64,000 nucleotides of DNA from Maribacter aquivivus (GCF_900142175.1 NZ_FQZX01000002.1:62001-126000); one strand, 5' to 3'. Shown: positions 1 to 9,011, counted from the stretch's first letter. Notes: generated from the sequence alone by a model not told the origin. Made by a program: numbers and translations.

Positions 1-330
1 GTTGCACATATGATGACTTCACACAACGCAAATGGTAACCGATTAAAATGCCATTGCAGTAATGGTTGGTTTGAGTTGGATCCTGCTCATAGCTACGGAC
101 CAATAAGTGGGCGAACATCAAACGGTAATACTTTAGAATTTCCATTTAAAAGACAACAAGCTTTACAGATGGATGATTTTGCTAAGCATGTGCTATTAGG
201 TACCAAAAACATCGCGCCTGGTGAAATGGGAAAAAGAGATATCATTATCGTTGAAGCTATTTATAAATCAATCGCAGAAGGTGGTAAAGAACAAACGCTG
301 TCTTTAGGTGATTTAGGAATAGTATCTTAA
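1..330 (+). CDS. Gfo/Idh/MocA-type oxidoreductase, C-terminal part
   Basis: The reading frame is open from base 1 (Val-Ala-His precede the first Met), so the gene starts outside the window and only about the last 109 residues are seen. The segment with WFELDPAHSYGP, FPFKRQQALQMDDFA and the ending with APGEMGKRDIIIVEAIY looks like the C-terminal substrate-binding half of sugar or cyclitol dehydrogenases of the Gfo/Idh/MocA family, where this last helix follows the rule (G)xxGxxDxxVxEAIYxS. The NAD-binding N-terminal domain is not visible, so substrate and exact subfamily cannot be given. A long inverted repeat follows the stop and probably ends the transcript. Confidence 0.75.
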   Translation, partial: VAHMMTSHNANGNRLKCHCSNGWFELDPAHSYGPISGRTSNGNTLEFPFKRQQALQMDDFAKHVLLGTKNIAPGEMGKRDIIIVEAIYKSIAEGGKEQTLSLGDLGIVS

Positions 331-358
331 CATGTTTTAAATCAGTAGCATTACATTT

Positions 359-407
359 AAATTAACTTGAATTTCAAGTTTAGATCACTTCAAATTCAAG
401 TTAATTT
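359..407 (+). terminator. Probable terminator hairpin after the oxidoreductase gene
   Basis: A perfect 14-bp inverted repeat (AAATTAACTTGAAT, 359-372, against 394-407) with a 21-base loop lies 28 bases after the stop codon. The stem is AT-rich and the T run is short, so it is weaker than the other terminators in this window. The rest of the gap up to 520 holds nothing else that I can recognise besides a possible -7 box. Confidence 0.5.
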
Positions 408-483
408 TACATCTTAACATAAGCATAAACTTCTGTTCATCAATTGCTAATTTTCAGTGAACCTTTCTAAAAGGTTGTCTATA

Positions 484-491
484 TAGTTTTG
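484..491 (+). promoter_or_regulatory. Possible -7 box (TAGTTTTG)
   Basis: TAGTTTTG fits the Bacteroidota TAnnTTTG consensus and lies 29 bases before the ATG of the collagen-like lipoprotein. No TTG -33 element is found at the usual distance, so support is limited. Confidence 0.3.
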
Positions 492-520
492 GCATTCATA
501 ACCTAAAAACTATATTGATA

Positions 521-2143
521 ATGAAAAAATCAAAAAATTTACTATTAAAAGCTGTGTTCTTTTCTTGCCTCGGATTAGCAATAATGAGCTGTGAGGGCGA
601 AGATGGTGCTGATGGTACAAATGGAACAAACGGCATTGATGGTGTCGATGGCGCTGATGGTACTGACGGAGAAGATGGTGCTGATGGTCAAGATTTAACT
701 TTGGCAGAATCCATTCCATTAACTAGTTCTGTAACTCCCAATGAATTGTTTGAACTTAAAGGTGCATTTGCAGGATCTGCCGACCTTAATATGATTATGT
801 CTTCTGCCGATATATTAGAGTCAGATTCTACTTTTGTTTACGGTTCTTATATGGATGGTGCTGCACTTTTTCCTACTGAAGATGGTAACTACGCGTTGAT
901 TAATAATTTAGAAGCAGATTATTCTATTGCGAGAATAATGCTAAACTCAGAACTTCAACCATTACAGGGCGATTATATTGTTAATTCAACAGCTACAGCA
1001 TTTACGGCTATGTGTTCTGGTTCTGCTATAACAGTTGAAGAGCATGGTTTCGGACCTTTGTACCTTGCTGGTGGCGAATGGGGCGGTAACGCAAAAGGTG
1101 TTTATAAAGTGAATCCTTTTCGTTCAAAAGAAGATAGGGTAGAGGTAGAAAGATTACCTGCATTAGGCGAATGGTCTACTGAAAATGCCGTAGCAATCGG
1201 TAAAGATGCATACGCTTCTCAAACTGTTATTTTCATGGGAGATGACCATAGCGATAATGTATACCCACAAGCTCATTTTGGAATGTATGTTGCTGCTAGA
1301 GGTGATCTTTACGGTGGTAAATTATATGTTTTAAGAGGAAAGAATCCTGTAGAGTCTTTACCTGGTGAAGGCGGACAGCTATTTGAAATGGGAATGTCTC
1401 AAGATGTTGCCTATGACGTAGAATGGGTAGAAGTTACTGAAAGAACTATAGACGAGTTAAATCAAGAAGCTGTAGATGCTTCTGCAATTGGTTTTCAAAG
1501 AATTGAAGATATTGACTGGCGAAGAGGTTCTGCCGATGCGCAAAGAGAAGTATATTTTAATGCAACAGGAAGAATTCGTGGTGATAACCCAGATTTGAAC
1601 CTTAGAGGTACCGGTTTTGGTCGTGTGTATAAGTTAGAATTAAATGATACTGACCCAACTGCCGATGCAGTTCTTACAGTAGTTGTAGATGGCGATATTG
1701 AAGGTGGTAAAGGTGACGGTTTACATTCTCCTGATAATATAATGGTCACTGAGAACTATGCTTACATTCAAGAAGATCCAAATGGTTACAGTGATTTAAA
1801 CGCGGATATTACTGGATTCGCAAAATTATGGCAGTTAGATTTAAACACAGGTAGCTTTGTTGAAGTTATGGAGTGTAACCAAACTTTTGCATCTAGCGTT
1901 GGTATTGGAAATACTGATAGTATGTGGGAAATTACCGGGTTATTTGATGTTACTGATATCATAGGTGCATCTGAACCAACCTTTATTGGTGGTGCTCAAG
2001 TACATGGATGGAATTATAGTACTACACCTGAAACTGCTGTAAGGGCTGACGGACTTAAGTTTGTTGATCCAACTGCTATTAGTGAGGGTAGTGCATCTTT
2101 AGAAGGTTCTGTTCTTTTTAAATTGACAGGTTTGCCTAGATAA
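521..2143 (+). CDS. Lipoprotein with collagen-like repeats and a PhoX/DUF839-like domain
   Basis: Start taken at ATG 521 rather than the in-frame TTG at 515, because it gives a normal lysine-rich signal peptide (KKSKN..) and a lipobox ending in Cys24 (AIMSC). Directly after the Cys come eleven Gly-X-Y triplets of the acidic GAD/GTN/GED kind (about residues 26-58), likely a stiff spacer from the outer membrane. The rest (about 65-540) contains beta-propeller-like stretches: EDGNYALINN, GFGRVYKLELND and GLHSPDNIMV followed by YIQEDPNGY, which resemble PhoX/DUF839 alkaline phosphatase-like proteins. The fold assignment is by motif only, and the calcium/iron ligands of PhoX were not confirmed. 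A terminator follows; the next gene encodes a lipoprotein peroxidase on the same strand, so the two may act together at the cell surface, which is inference. Confidence 0.6.
   Translation: MKKSKNLLLKAVFFSCLGLAIMSCEGEDGADGTNGTNGIDGVDGADGTDGEDGADGQDLTLAESIPLTSSVTPNELFELKGAFAGSADLNMIMSSADILESDSTFVYGSYMDGAALFPTEDGNYALINNLEADYSIARIMLNSELQPLQGDYIVNSTATAFTAMCSGSAITVEEHGFGPLYLAGGEWGGNAKGVYKVNPFRSKEDRVEVERLPALGEWSTENAVAIGKDAYASQTVIFMGDDHSDNVYPQAHFGMYVAARGDLYGGKLYVLRGKNPVESLPGEGGQLFEMGMSQDVAYDVEWVEVTERTIDELNQEAVDASAIGFQRIEDIDWRRGSADAQREVYFNATGRIRGDNPDLNLRGTGFGRVYKLELNDTDPTADAVLTVVVDGDIEGGKGDGLHSPDNIMVTENYAYIQEDPNGYSDLNADITGFAKLWQLDLNTGSFVEVMECNQTFASSVGIGNTDSMWEITGLFDVTDIIGASEPTFIGGAQVHGWNYSTTPETAVRADGLKFVDPTAISEGSASLEGSVLFKLTGLPR
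596..694 (+). repeat. Collagen-like Gly-X-Y coding repeat, 11 x 9 bp
   Basis: Eleven in-frame nine-base units, each GGN-NNN-(GAT or AAT/AAC), encode GED GAD GTN GTN GID GVD GAD GTD GED GAD GQD. Every third position is Asp or Asn rather than Pro. Such repeats are prone to copy-number change between strains. Confidence 0.85.
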
Positions 2144-2164
2144 TTTACTTTATAAATTCTTTTA

Positions 2165-2192
2165 AAAAGGTTCCCTTCATTGGGAGCCTTTT
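2165..2192 (+). terminator. Rho-independent terminator
   Basis: An 11-bp stem (AAAAGGTTCCC, 2165-2175, with GGGAGCCTTTT, 2182-2192, one G-U pair) and a 6-base loop lie 21 bases after the PhoX-like gene. The stem ends in TTTT. Confidence 0.75.
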
Positions 2193-2219
2193 CTATTCAT
2201 TACAATTTCAATAAATAAT

Positions 2220-4052
2220 ATGAGAGTAGTTCATAATAAATGGATTTTGATACTATTGTTGGGGATTCTTCTATCCTGTAAACATGAGGAGTCAAAACCA
2301 AAATTAATGATTACAAATAGTGAGCAATCTATGTTTAATGATGCTATACGTGATTATTATTTTATTACCCTAGATAGTACTTCGCATTACATGCAACAGA
2401 TAGATACGTTAAACACCGTATCAAAAAATAAAGAGCTTTTTCTTAAAAGTAGAGCATGGTATAAAAGGGTAGAGCCAATGCTCATAGCGTATGATTATGA
2501 GAATTATGTATCTATGAATGCACCTAACTTATTAAAAGTAGAAATAGATGACCATCAAGATATTAAAATTCAAGACCCAAAGAGTTTTCAAGCTTTAGAA
2601 GAACTTCTATATGCTGAAGAAGGTTTTTCTAATAAAGAATTGAACTCCGTTTTAACCTACTTAAAGGTTAGAATACCTTTTGTAAAAAAGAATCATATTT
2701 TAATTGCGCAGCGAGATAGACATCATCTAAAAATGATTAGAGATGCTATTGTAAATATCGCAACAAAAGGGATTACAGGTTTTGATTCGCCGATGCTTTC
2801 AAACTCCTTAAATGAAGCGGTTTATAATTATGAATCTATACAAAAGGTTTTAGATATTTATAAAGATGCTTTTACCAATAAGGAATTATATGGAGACTGG
2901 AGTACTGAAATAGCAGCTACCATTGCTATTTTGAAAAAAGGCAACTTTGATGAGTTTGATCGTTATTCTTTTATAAAAGAACATACCAATCATCAGCTAG
3001 AATTAGCTTTGAAAACAGCAAAAGATTGGGATGTTGAATTAAGTAATTCTCGTTCATTAAACCCAAATGCAACAAGTTTATTTGAAAAGAATTTTTTTAA
3101 TATGAAAATGTTCTCAATGCAAAGAGCTCCAGAAATTACAGAAGAAAGAATAGCATTAGGGCAGCAATTGTTTAATGACAAAGCATTGTCTAGTACTGGT
3201 ACAATTAGTTGCGCTACCTGCCATATTAAAGAGAAAGCTTTTACAGATGGTTATGTAAAAGCAATAGGTATAAATGGAAAAGAATTACAACGTAATTCAC
3301 CCACATTAACTTATGCCGTTTATCAGCGTTCATTGTTTTATGATGGTAGGGCAGACGGGTTAGAAGATCAGATTGTGGGTGTTACCAATAATGAAAACGA
3401 ATTTCATATCGATTTAGAACAACTGGAAGAAAAAATACAAGAACAGCCAGTTTACAGAGTTCAATTTGATTCGCTCTACGATGGTAAAATAACCAATATG
3501 AATGCTAGAAATGCAATTGCTACTTATATAAGAAGTCTTTCCACTTTCGATTCTAAATTTGACCGAAATATAAACGGATTAGAAGAATCCCTGACCAACG
3601 AAGAAGTTCATGGTTTTAATCTTTTTATGGGAAAAGCCGCTTGTGCAACATGTCATTTTCCTCCGGCTTTCAACGGTACGGTACCTCCAAAATATATGGA
3701 GAGCGAGTTTGAGAATCTTGGTGTGCCAAAGAACGCAAGTTTTCAAAATCCTGTTTTAGATGATGATTGGGGTCAGTATTACCCATATGAAGTGGAGGAG
3801 AAGAAGCATTTCTTTAAAACTTCAACTGTGCGTAATGTAGATTTAACGGGACCTTATATGCATAATGGGGTGTATGCAACTTTAGAGGAAGTGGTAGAGT
3901 TTTATAATGTTGGTGGTGGATTAGGTATGGGCTTAGATGTACCTTATCAAACCTTACCTCCAGATTCTTTAAACTTAACGGCAGTAGAATCGAAAGCAAT
4001 TATCGCTTTTATGAAAACATTGACCGACCAACAATTTGAAAAGGTCAATTAG
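2220..4052 (+). CDS. Lipoprotein di-haem cytochrome c peroxidase (CcpA/MauG family) with imelysin-like N-terminus
   Basis: The signal peptide ends in a lipobox (GILLSC, Cys20). Residues about 30-290 are helical, with a segment PKSFQALEELLYAEE that matches the imelysin/EfeO signature region but has Gln where GxHxxE imelysins have His. Residues about 300-605 form a bacterial di-haem peroxidase, with haem-binding CATCH at 331-335 and CATCH at 475-479, and the late motif GPYMHNGVYATLEEVVEFYNVGG that is typical of the family. Known members reduce H2O2 or carry out MauG-like oxidations in the periplasm. The fused imelysin-like part is common in Bacteroidota versions. Length 610 is normal for that fused form. 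The gene overlaps the convergent TIGR02757 gene by 4 bp without a visible terminator. Confidence 0.85.
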   Translation: MRVVHNKWILILLLGILLSCKHEESKPKLMITNSEQSMFNDAIRDYYFITLDSTSHYMQQIDTLNTVSKNKELFLKSRAWYKRVEPMLIAYDYENYVSMNAPNLLKVEIDDHQDIKIQDPKSFQALEELLYAEEGFSNKELNSVLTYLKVRIPFVKKNHILIAQRDRHHLKMIRDAIVNIATKGITGFDSPMLSNSLNEAVYNYESIQKVLDIYKDAFTNKELYGDWSTEIAATIAILKKGNFDEFDRYSFIKEHTNHQLELALKTAKDWDVELSNSRSLNPNATSLFEKNFFNMKMFSMQRAPEITEERIALGQQLFNDKALSSTGTISCATCHIKEKAFTDGYVKAIGINGKELQRNSPTLTYAVYQRSLFYDGRADGLEDQIVGVTNNENEFHIDLEQLEEKIQEQPVYRVQFDSLYDGKITNMNARNAIATYIRSLSTFDSKFDRNINGLEESLTNEEVHGFNLFMGKAACATCHFPPAFNGTVPPKYMESEFENLGVPKNASFQNPVLDDDWGQYYPYEVEEKKHFFKTSTVRNVDLTGPYMHNGVYATLEEVVEFYNVGGGLGMGLDVPYQTLPPDSLNLTAVESKAIIAFMKTLTDQQFEKVN

Positions 4053-4813
4053 AATTTTTCAAAGACTCCTAATCCAAATAAAGCAAAATCATATTTAACT
4101 GGATCTAACGGGTCCAGTTTTCTTAGGTTTTTATCTAATTCTGCAAGCGCTTTGGCATCGTTTTGTTTCCGTTTTAATAAATCTAGTTTTCTGGCTACAT
4201 TACCAGAGTGAACATCTAATGGGCAAGATAATTTGGAAGGATTAATATCTTTCCAGATTCCGAAATCTACATTAGTAGACGCGTCTCTTACCATCCACCG
4301 TAAAAACATATTTATTCTTTTGGCGGCAGATCCTTTTAACGGGTCAGAAACATGCTTTGTTATACGTTGCTCATACGGTAATTCAAAAAATATTTTCTTG
4401 AATTCTGAAATTGTTGGCTGTAAACTGTCCTTGCCCTGATGTTTTGTAAAAGCACCTTCTAAACCATTATGGCTGGTATAAATGTTTTTAAGACTCTGAA
4501 TAAAATAAGTAAGATCAATATCATTGAAAGTTCTATGGACGAAGCCAGCTAAATTTTCAAGGTTTTCATTGGTATGATTGAGAACAAAATCGTACGGACT
4601 TTGCCCCATTCTTTCCATGAGTTTATGCGAATTATTGATGATGCTTTTTCTGTTGCCCCAAGCTATCGTAGCAGTTAAAAAAGCACTTATTTCAATGTCT
4701 TCTTTTGTTGTGAAAAGATGCGGAATTTGTATTGGGTCTGTTTCTAAAAACTCAGGGTTATTATACTGAATAACCTTCTCGTCTAAAAATACTTTTAATT
4801 CGCTTTTTGTCAT
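4049..4813 (-). CDS. TIGR02757 (DUF2400) family protein
   Basis: A 254-residue protein with ITKHVSDP, KGSAAKRINMFLRWMVR and CPLDVHSGNVARKLDLL near its C-terminal third, the conserved blocks of the TIGR02757/DUF2400 family. The MFLRWMVR...LDVH pattern resembles helix-hairpin-helix DNA glycosylase-like proteins, but no activity has been assigned that I know of. It overlaps the CPBP protease gene upstream by 4 bp (ATG inside the upstream stop), so the two are translationally coupled. Its end overlaps the convergent peroxidase gene by 4 bp. Confidence 0.85.
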   Translation of the reverse strand: MTKSELKVFLDEKVIQYNNPEFLETDPIQIPHLFTTKEDIEISAFLTATIAWGNRKSIINNSHKLMERMGQSPYDFVLNHTNENLENLAGFVHRTFNDIDLTYFIQSLKNIYTSHNGLEGAFTKHQGKDSLQPTISEFKKIFFELPYEQRITKHVSDPLKGSAAKRINMFLRWMVRDASTNVDFGIWKDINPSKLSCPLDVHSGNVARKLDLLKRKQNDAKALAELDKNLRKLDPLDPVKYDFALFGLGVFEKF

Positions 4814-5367
4814 TCAATCGGTATATCTAAAATTTGCATTATCAAAACAGGTACTATGAGTACCATGTTATAGCAAGCATGTAGTGCCATTGACCAAACT
4901 AGTCCGTATTTAACACGTATAAAGCCTAAAAGAAAACCAACACCTATTTGTGGCGCAACCAATAGTGGAGAGAACAGCAATACCTGGGTGTTCATTTCAA
5001 AATTACTAATGTGCATAAAGCCGAAAGCGATAGTAAATGCATAAAAGACTATTTTAAAAGAGGTAGAATTTTTAAAAAATACAAGCGGACCTCTAAATAA
5101 TAGCTCTTCAAAAAATGGTGCAATTACTACTGCTAAAAGGAAAATTAGAATAATTGAATAGTTATCGAATAAATCATCCATTGCATGTTTACCCATGTCT
5201 AGTTGAAGTGAATTTTCAACTAAACTTGCGACTATTAATAACACAATGCTTGTGCATAAAGCTATAATCAGTAACTTAAAAAATATTCTTAATTTGTTTG
5301 AAAATGGAGTTGTAATATCCTGTTCATAAACCGGCTTCTTTGCAAATAATAAAAGTTCCTCTAGCAT
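4810..5367 (-). CDS. CPBP-family intramembrane metalloprotease
   Basis: A 185-residue membrane protein with about five hydrophobic segments. The CPBP (Abi/CAAX protease, PF02517) catalytic motifs are present: E87-E88-xxx-R92 (FFEELLFRGPL), His119 in FGFMHISN, and H163xxxN167 (ALHACYNMV). Family members cleave within the membrane or modify peptides; the substrate here is unknown. It lies 10 bases after the ABC ATPase gene and overlaps the TIGR02757 gene, forming a three-gene minus-strand operon. Confidence 0.85.
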   Translation of the reverse strand: MLEELLLFAKKPVYEQDITTPFSNKLRIFFKLLIIALCTSIVLLIVASLVENSLQLDMGKHAMDDLFDNYSIILIFLLAVVIAPFFEELLFRGPLVFFKNSTSFKIVFYAFTIAFGFMHISNFEMNTQVLLFSPLLVAPQIGVGFLLGFIRVKYGLVWSMALHACYNMVLIVPVLIMQILDIPIE

Positions 5368-5377
5368 CTGTTTTTCC

Positions 5378-6058
5378 TTATGCTAAAATGATTTCTTTAT
5401 CTACAATTTTGCCATCTACCATGGTTAATTTTCTGTCTGCCATTTCTGCCAGTTCGCTGTTATGGGTTACGATAACAAATGTCTGTCCAAATTTTTCGCG
5501 TAATTCAAAAAACAATTTGTGAAGATTATCGGCACTTTCAGAATCTAAATTACCACTAGGTTCATCAGCAAAGATAATTGATGGGTTATTGATTAAGGCT
5601 CTAGCAACGGCCACTCGTTGTTGTTCTCCGCCAGATAATTCTGATGGCTTATGATTATAGCGATGAGATAGGCCTAAAAAATCTAAAAGCTCTTTTGCTC
5701 TTATTTCTGCTTCAGCTTTCGGTGTTTTTTTTATGAATGCAGGTAAGCATACATTTTCAATGGCTGTAAATTCAGGAAGCAATTGATGAAACTGAAAGAT
5801 GAATCCTATATGTTCATTTCTAAATTTTGCTAAATCTTTATCATTCAGATTAGTAGTTTCAATGTTATTGATAAGTAACGTGCTATCCTTACGATTAGAC
5901 TGTACATCTAAAGTTCCTAAAATTTGTAATAATGTGGTCTTTCCTGCGCCAGAAGCACCAACAATAGAAACGATTTCTCCCCTTTTTATATGAAGATCAA
6001 CACCTTTAAGAACTTCTAATTCTCCGTAATATTTATGAATGTTAGAAGCTTTTATCAT
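5378..6058 (-). CDS. ABC transporter ATPase, LolD/MacB type
   Basis: Start set at ATG 6058 (226 residues); the frame is open further up to 6157, but those 33 residues do not belong to the family, and [12 protein letters not shown] is the usual beginning. Walker A GASGAGKT is at 34-41, the signature LSGGEQQR in the middle, and Walker [10 protein letters not shown] just after. The close match is to LolD, the ATPase that powers release of lipoproteins from the inner membrane with LolC/E, or to MacB-like exporters. No permease gene is next to it, so its partner must be encoded elsewhere. First gene of an operon with the CPBP protease and TIGR02757 genes. Confidence 0.85.
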   Translation of the reverse strand: MIKASNIHKYYGELEVLKGVDLHIKRGEIVSIVGASGAGKTTLLQILGTLDVQSNRKDSTLLINNIETTNLNDKDLAKFRNEHIGFIFQFHQLLPEFTAIENVCLPAFIKKTPKAEAEIRAKELLDFLGLSHRYNHKPSELSGGEQQRVAVARALINNPSIIFADEPSGNLDSESADNLHKLFFELREKFGQTFVIVTHNSELAEMADRKLTMVDGKIVDKEIILA

Positions 6059-6205
6059 AAGAAAGTTTGTGTTTAGGATATTGTTATGCTGAAGTTCAAA
6101 ATTAATGAAAAAGGAGCACGGTAAAAATAGTATTTCTCTTTTAGTTGCGTTTACCATTAATACGCAACATTATATGAATGAAGATTTATTTATGAAATAT
6201 TTATG

Positions 6206-6234
6206 TTGGATGATAAAAGAATATACTAAATTTG
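6206..6234 (+). promoter_or_regulatory. Bacteroidota-type promoter for folE
   Basis: TTG at 6206-6208 and TAAATTTG at 6227-6234 are separated by 18 bases, matching the TTG-N(17-23)-TAnnTTTG consensus of the primary sigma factor in this phylum. The -7 box ends 40 bases before the folE ATG. This is the best -33/-7 pair I found in the window. Confidence 0.65.
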
Positions 6235-6274
6235 TTCAACTTAAGTTTAATTAGGTTAAACACAAACATGATTT

Positions 6275-6874
6275 ATGTCCCCATATAGAAATTTAGAAGA
6301 GTACAATCTTGAAATTACCGATGAAGTTAAAAGCAGATATTCATCTATTATTGATGAAATTGGTGAAGATGTAGAAAGAGAAGGTTTGGTTAAAACACCA
6401 GAGCGTGCCGCTAAAGCTATGCTATTTTTAACTCAAGGGTATAAACAAGATCCAGTAGAGATTTTAAAAGGGGCAATGTTTAAAGAAGAATATGATGATA
6501 TGGTTATTATAAAGGATATTGAATTGTATTCTTTATGCGAGCATCATATGTTGCCATTTTTTGGCAAAGCACATATTGCATATATACCTAATGGTCAAAT
6601 TGTTGGGTTAAGTAAAATACCTCGTGTTGTTGATGTTTTTGCTAGAAGATTACAGGTGCAAGAAAGGCTAACACACGACATTTTAGAGTGCATCAATAAT
6701 ACATTAAAACCCAAAGGTGTTGCTGTTGTAATTGAGGCGTCTCACATGTGTATGATGATGCGTGGTGTACAGAAACAAAACTCGGTAACTACAACTTCAG
6801 GATTTAGAGGACAGTTCGAAAAAATTGAGACAAGAAACGAGTTTTTGAAACTAATCAGCGCAAAACTTTCTTAG
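6275..6874 (+). CDS. folE: GTP cyclohydrolase I
   Basis: Converts GTP to dihydroneopterin triphosphate, the first step of tetrahydrofolate (and other pterin) synthesis, in the cytosol. A 199-residue protein with the zinc and active-site block [12 protein letters not shown] (Cys88, with following His-His), the [25 protein letters not shown] block, the second zinc Cys in [12 protein letters not shown], and the GTP-binding tail [10 protein letters not shown]. Full length for the family. It stands alone on the plus strand with a good promoter in front. Confidence 0.97.
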   Translation: MSPYRNLEEYNLEITDEVKSRYSSIIDEIGEDVEREGLVKTPERAAKAMLFLTQGYKQDPVEILKGAMFKEEYDDMVIIKDIELYSLCEHHMLPFFGKAHIAYIPNGQIVGLSKIPRVVDVFARRLQVQERLTHDILECINNTLKPKGVAVVIEASHMCMMMRGVQKQNSVTTTSGFRGQFEKIETRNEFLKLISAKLS

Positions 6875-6955
6875 AAGGTCTTAATCATCTTTTATTTATT
6901 TTTAAAATTTGGCATCTTTGTTGCATTCTTAAGTTAGAATAACTAATTTTTAAAT

Positions 6956-7255
6956 ATGTCAATTTTAAAAGAAAAAAAATATAAGCAACTTTTAATGGGG
7001 TTGCTTTTTGACGGTATAGGTATGCTGTCTTTCGTAATACCTTTTGTAGGTGAATTTTCAGATATAGTCTGGGCACCGTTGGCGGCCTGGCTAATGACCA
7101 GAATGTATAAAGGTAAGGTAGGGCAAGCTGCAGGTGTATTTACTTTCTTAGAAGAGATAATACCAGGGTTTGATATTATACCATCATTTACACTTATGTG
7201 GTTATATACTTATGTTTTCAAAGGAGCCAAAAAAGGGCAGACAATAGAGGTATAA
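6956..7255 (+). CDS. Small conserved membrane protein of unknown function
   Basis: A 99-residue protein with two or three hydrophobic stretches (about residues 12-32, 38-46 and 66-88), a charged N-terminus (KEKKYK), and the segment FTFLEEIIPGFDIIPSFTL between helices. The arrangement with GxGMLSFVIPFVGEFSDIVWAPLAAWLM is familiar from small flavobacterial inner-membrane proteins, but I know no function. It sits between folE and the sulfite oxidase genes with separate gaps of 81 and 53 bases. Confidence 0.75.
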   Translation: MSILKEKKYKQLLMGLLFDGIGMLSFVIPFVGEFSDIVWAPLAAWLMTRMYKGKVGQAAGVFTFLEEIIPGFDIIPSFTLMWLYTYVFKGAKKGQTIEV

Positions 7256-7308
7256 ATCTTACTTTTAATTTATTAAATATCTTAACTTTAGCTCAAATCA
7301 CATGAGTT

Positions 7309-8529
7309 TTGAAGAGAAGAAGTTTTGTAGCAAAATCTAGTTTAGGTGGTCTAGCTGCCTTATTAGGTGTAGATATAGTTTATAAAAATGTAATGCCAGC
7401 TGGTTATACTCCTGTAGCCTTACAAGATTCAGACCCATTTAAATTATTCAATAAAGACAAGGGTATGGTCGTTTTAAACGATAAACCTTGGAATATTGAG
7501 GCTCAAGCTCATCTTCTAGATGATAGGATAACACCCAATAAATCTATTTTTATTCGAAATAACGGACTCATTCCTGAGAAAATCGATGTAGAAAAATGGA
7601 CGCTTACCATAGATGGCGAATCTGCCCAACAAGAAAAAACGTATACCCTTGCAGAACTTAAATCTAAATTTAAACATCACACCTATCAATTAACACTGGA
7701 ATGTGGTGGTAACGGTAGAAGTGAATTTGATCCTCCTGCGAAGGGTAATCAATGGACAATTGGTGCGGTGTACTGTGCTAGCTGGACAGGTATTAGATTA
7801 CGCGATGTTTTAGAAGATGTAGGTATAAAAGATGATGCCGTATATTTTGGATATCATGCAGCCGATATACATTTGAGTAGAGATCCTACAAAAGAGCCAA
7901 TATCTAGAGGTGCGCCGATGTCTAAGGCTTTGCAAGACGAAACCATATTAGCTTTTAAAATGAACGGAGAGGATATTCCTTTAGCTCATGGATATCCATT
8001 ACGGGTAATTGCTGGTGGTTGGCCTGCTTCGGTTTCCGGAAAATGGTTGCAACGCATCAGTATTAGAAATATAGTTCATGATGGTACTAAAATGACTGGT
8101 ACTGCTTATAGAGTGCCTTGTAAACCGGTTGCGCCTGGTGAGAAAGTGACAGATGAAGATATGTGCATTATAGAATCTATGCCTGTTAAATCTTTAGTAA
8201 CATACCCTAAGTCTGGGGCAACGTTATCTAAAGGGAAGAAGTTGAATATTAGAGGGCACGCTTGGGCGGGTGAGTTGGAGGTTTCTAAAATGGAATATTC
8301 TATAGATTTTGGTGCCACATGGAATACCTGTACTATTGAAAAACCTGCTAATCGTTTAGCTTGGCAACATTTCTCAGCACAAATTTATTTTCAGCAAGAA
8401 GGATATTATGAGGTTTGGGCAAAAGCAACTGATGCCAATGGTATTAGCCAGCCAATGTTATTACCAGGTTGGAATCCAAAAGGGTATTTAAATAACGCTT
8501 GTCACAGAATAGCCGTAAAAATCACATAG
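7309..8529 (+). CDS. Tat-exported sulfite oxidase-type molybdopterin enzyme (SorA-like)
   Basis: Starts with TTG at 7309: the in-frame codon two positions upstream is a stop, and this start gives a clear twin-arginine signal (KRRSFVAKSSLGGLAALLG), while the nearby ATG at 7302 is in another frame and stops after 12 codons. The Moco ligand Cys132 lies in TLECGGNGR, followed by NQWTIGAVYCASWTGIRL, the AHGYPLRVIAGGWPASVSGKWL block and a C-terminal Ig-like dimerisation domain ending in GWNPKGYLNNACHRIAV, all typical of the sulfite oxidase family. It probably oxidises sulfite in the periplasm. The next gene, with no gap, encodes a c-type cytochrome that would take the electrons (SorAB-like arrangement; inference). 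Confidence 0.88.
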   Translation: MKRRSFVAKSSLGGLAALLGVDIVYKNVMPAGYTPVALQDSDPFKLFNKDKGMVVLNDKPWNIEAQAHLLDDRITPNKSIFIRNNGLIPEKIDVEKWTLTIDGESAQQEKTYTLAELKSKFKHHTYQLTLECGGNGRSEFDPPAKGNQWTIGAVYCASWTGIRLRDVLEDVGIKDDAVYFGYHAADIHLSRDPTKEPISRGAPMSKALQDETILAFKMNGEDIPLAHGYPLRVIAGGWPASVSGKWLQRISIRNIVHDGTKMTGTAYRVPCKPVAPGEKVTDEDMCIIESMPVKSLVTYPKSGATLSKGKKLNIRGHAWAGELEVSKMEYSIDFGATWNTCTIEKPANRLAWQHFSAQIYFQQEGYYEVWAKATDANGISQPMLLPGWNPKGYLNNACHRIAVKIT

Positions 8530-9003
8530 ATGAAAAAGCAAAATCATGACAAAGTAAAACACAATGTTAAAGATCTTTTTAGAAAGATATGGTTAGTAAG
8601 TGTTATTCTAGCTATTGTAGCTGCTGCGTTGATATATTTTGTTAAAGATTCAAATCTATCTAACGAACCAGATACAGAAATTGTGGATATGCCTGTTGAA
8701 GTTGATTTCGATAAAATTGAAAATGGTATTCACTTACGTACTGGTTTTATTGATGCGCCTGGTATGATAGAGACCATTCAGAATTGTACCAATTGTCACT
8801 CATCAAAACTTGTTATTCAGAATAGAATGAATGCGGAACGCTGGAAATCTACCATTAAATGGATGCAAGAAACTCAAAATTTGTGGGAGTTAGGTGAGAA
8901 TGAAACTGTAATTATTAATTATCTGGTAACCAATTATCCGCCGAAAAAGGTGGGTAGGAGAGCTGCTTTAACGGATGTTGAGTGGTATCAGTTAAAAGAA
9001 TAG
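8530..9003 (+). CDS. Membrane-anchored monohaem cytochrome c (SorB-like electron acceptor)
   Basis: The ATG follows the stop of the sulfite oxidase gene directly, so the two are cotranscribed and probably coupled. A 157-residue protein with one N-terminal membrane helix (about residues 20-38) and a single haem site CTNCH at 86-90. The stretch SSKLVIQNRMNAERWKSTIKWMQ is like the cytochrome subunits paired with sulfite dehydrogenases. A Met ligand is likely in the following helix but cannot be fixed. It presumably passes electrons from sulfite to the respiratory chain. A strong terminator follows. Confidence 0.8.
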   Translation: MKKQNHDKVKHNVKDLFRKIWLVSVILAIVAAALIYFVKDSNLSNEPDTEIVDMPVEVDFDKIENGIHLRTGFIDAPGMIETIQNCTNCHSSKLVIQNRMNAERWKSTIKWMQETQNLWELGENETVIINYLVTNYPPKKVGRRAALTDVEWYQLKE

Positions 9004-9011
9004 AAAGCATA

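Noticed and set aside
510..719. Open frame on the minus strand opposite the collagen-like repeat
   Set aside because: It is a by-product of the GGN-NNN-GAT repeat read backwards; composition (His/Gln/Arg runs) is not protein-like and no promoter is seen.
6058..6157. N-terminal extension of the ABC ATPase
   Set aside because: The 33 extra residues resemble no ABC protein, and a normal start is at 6058.
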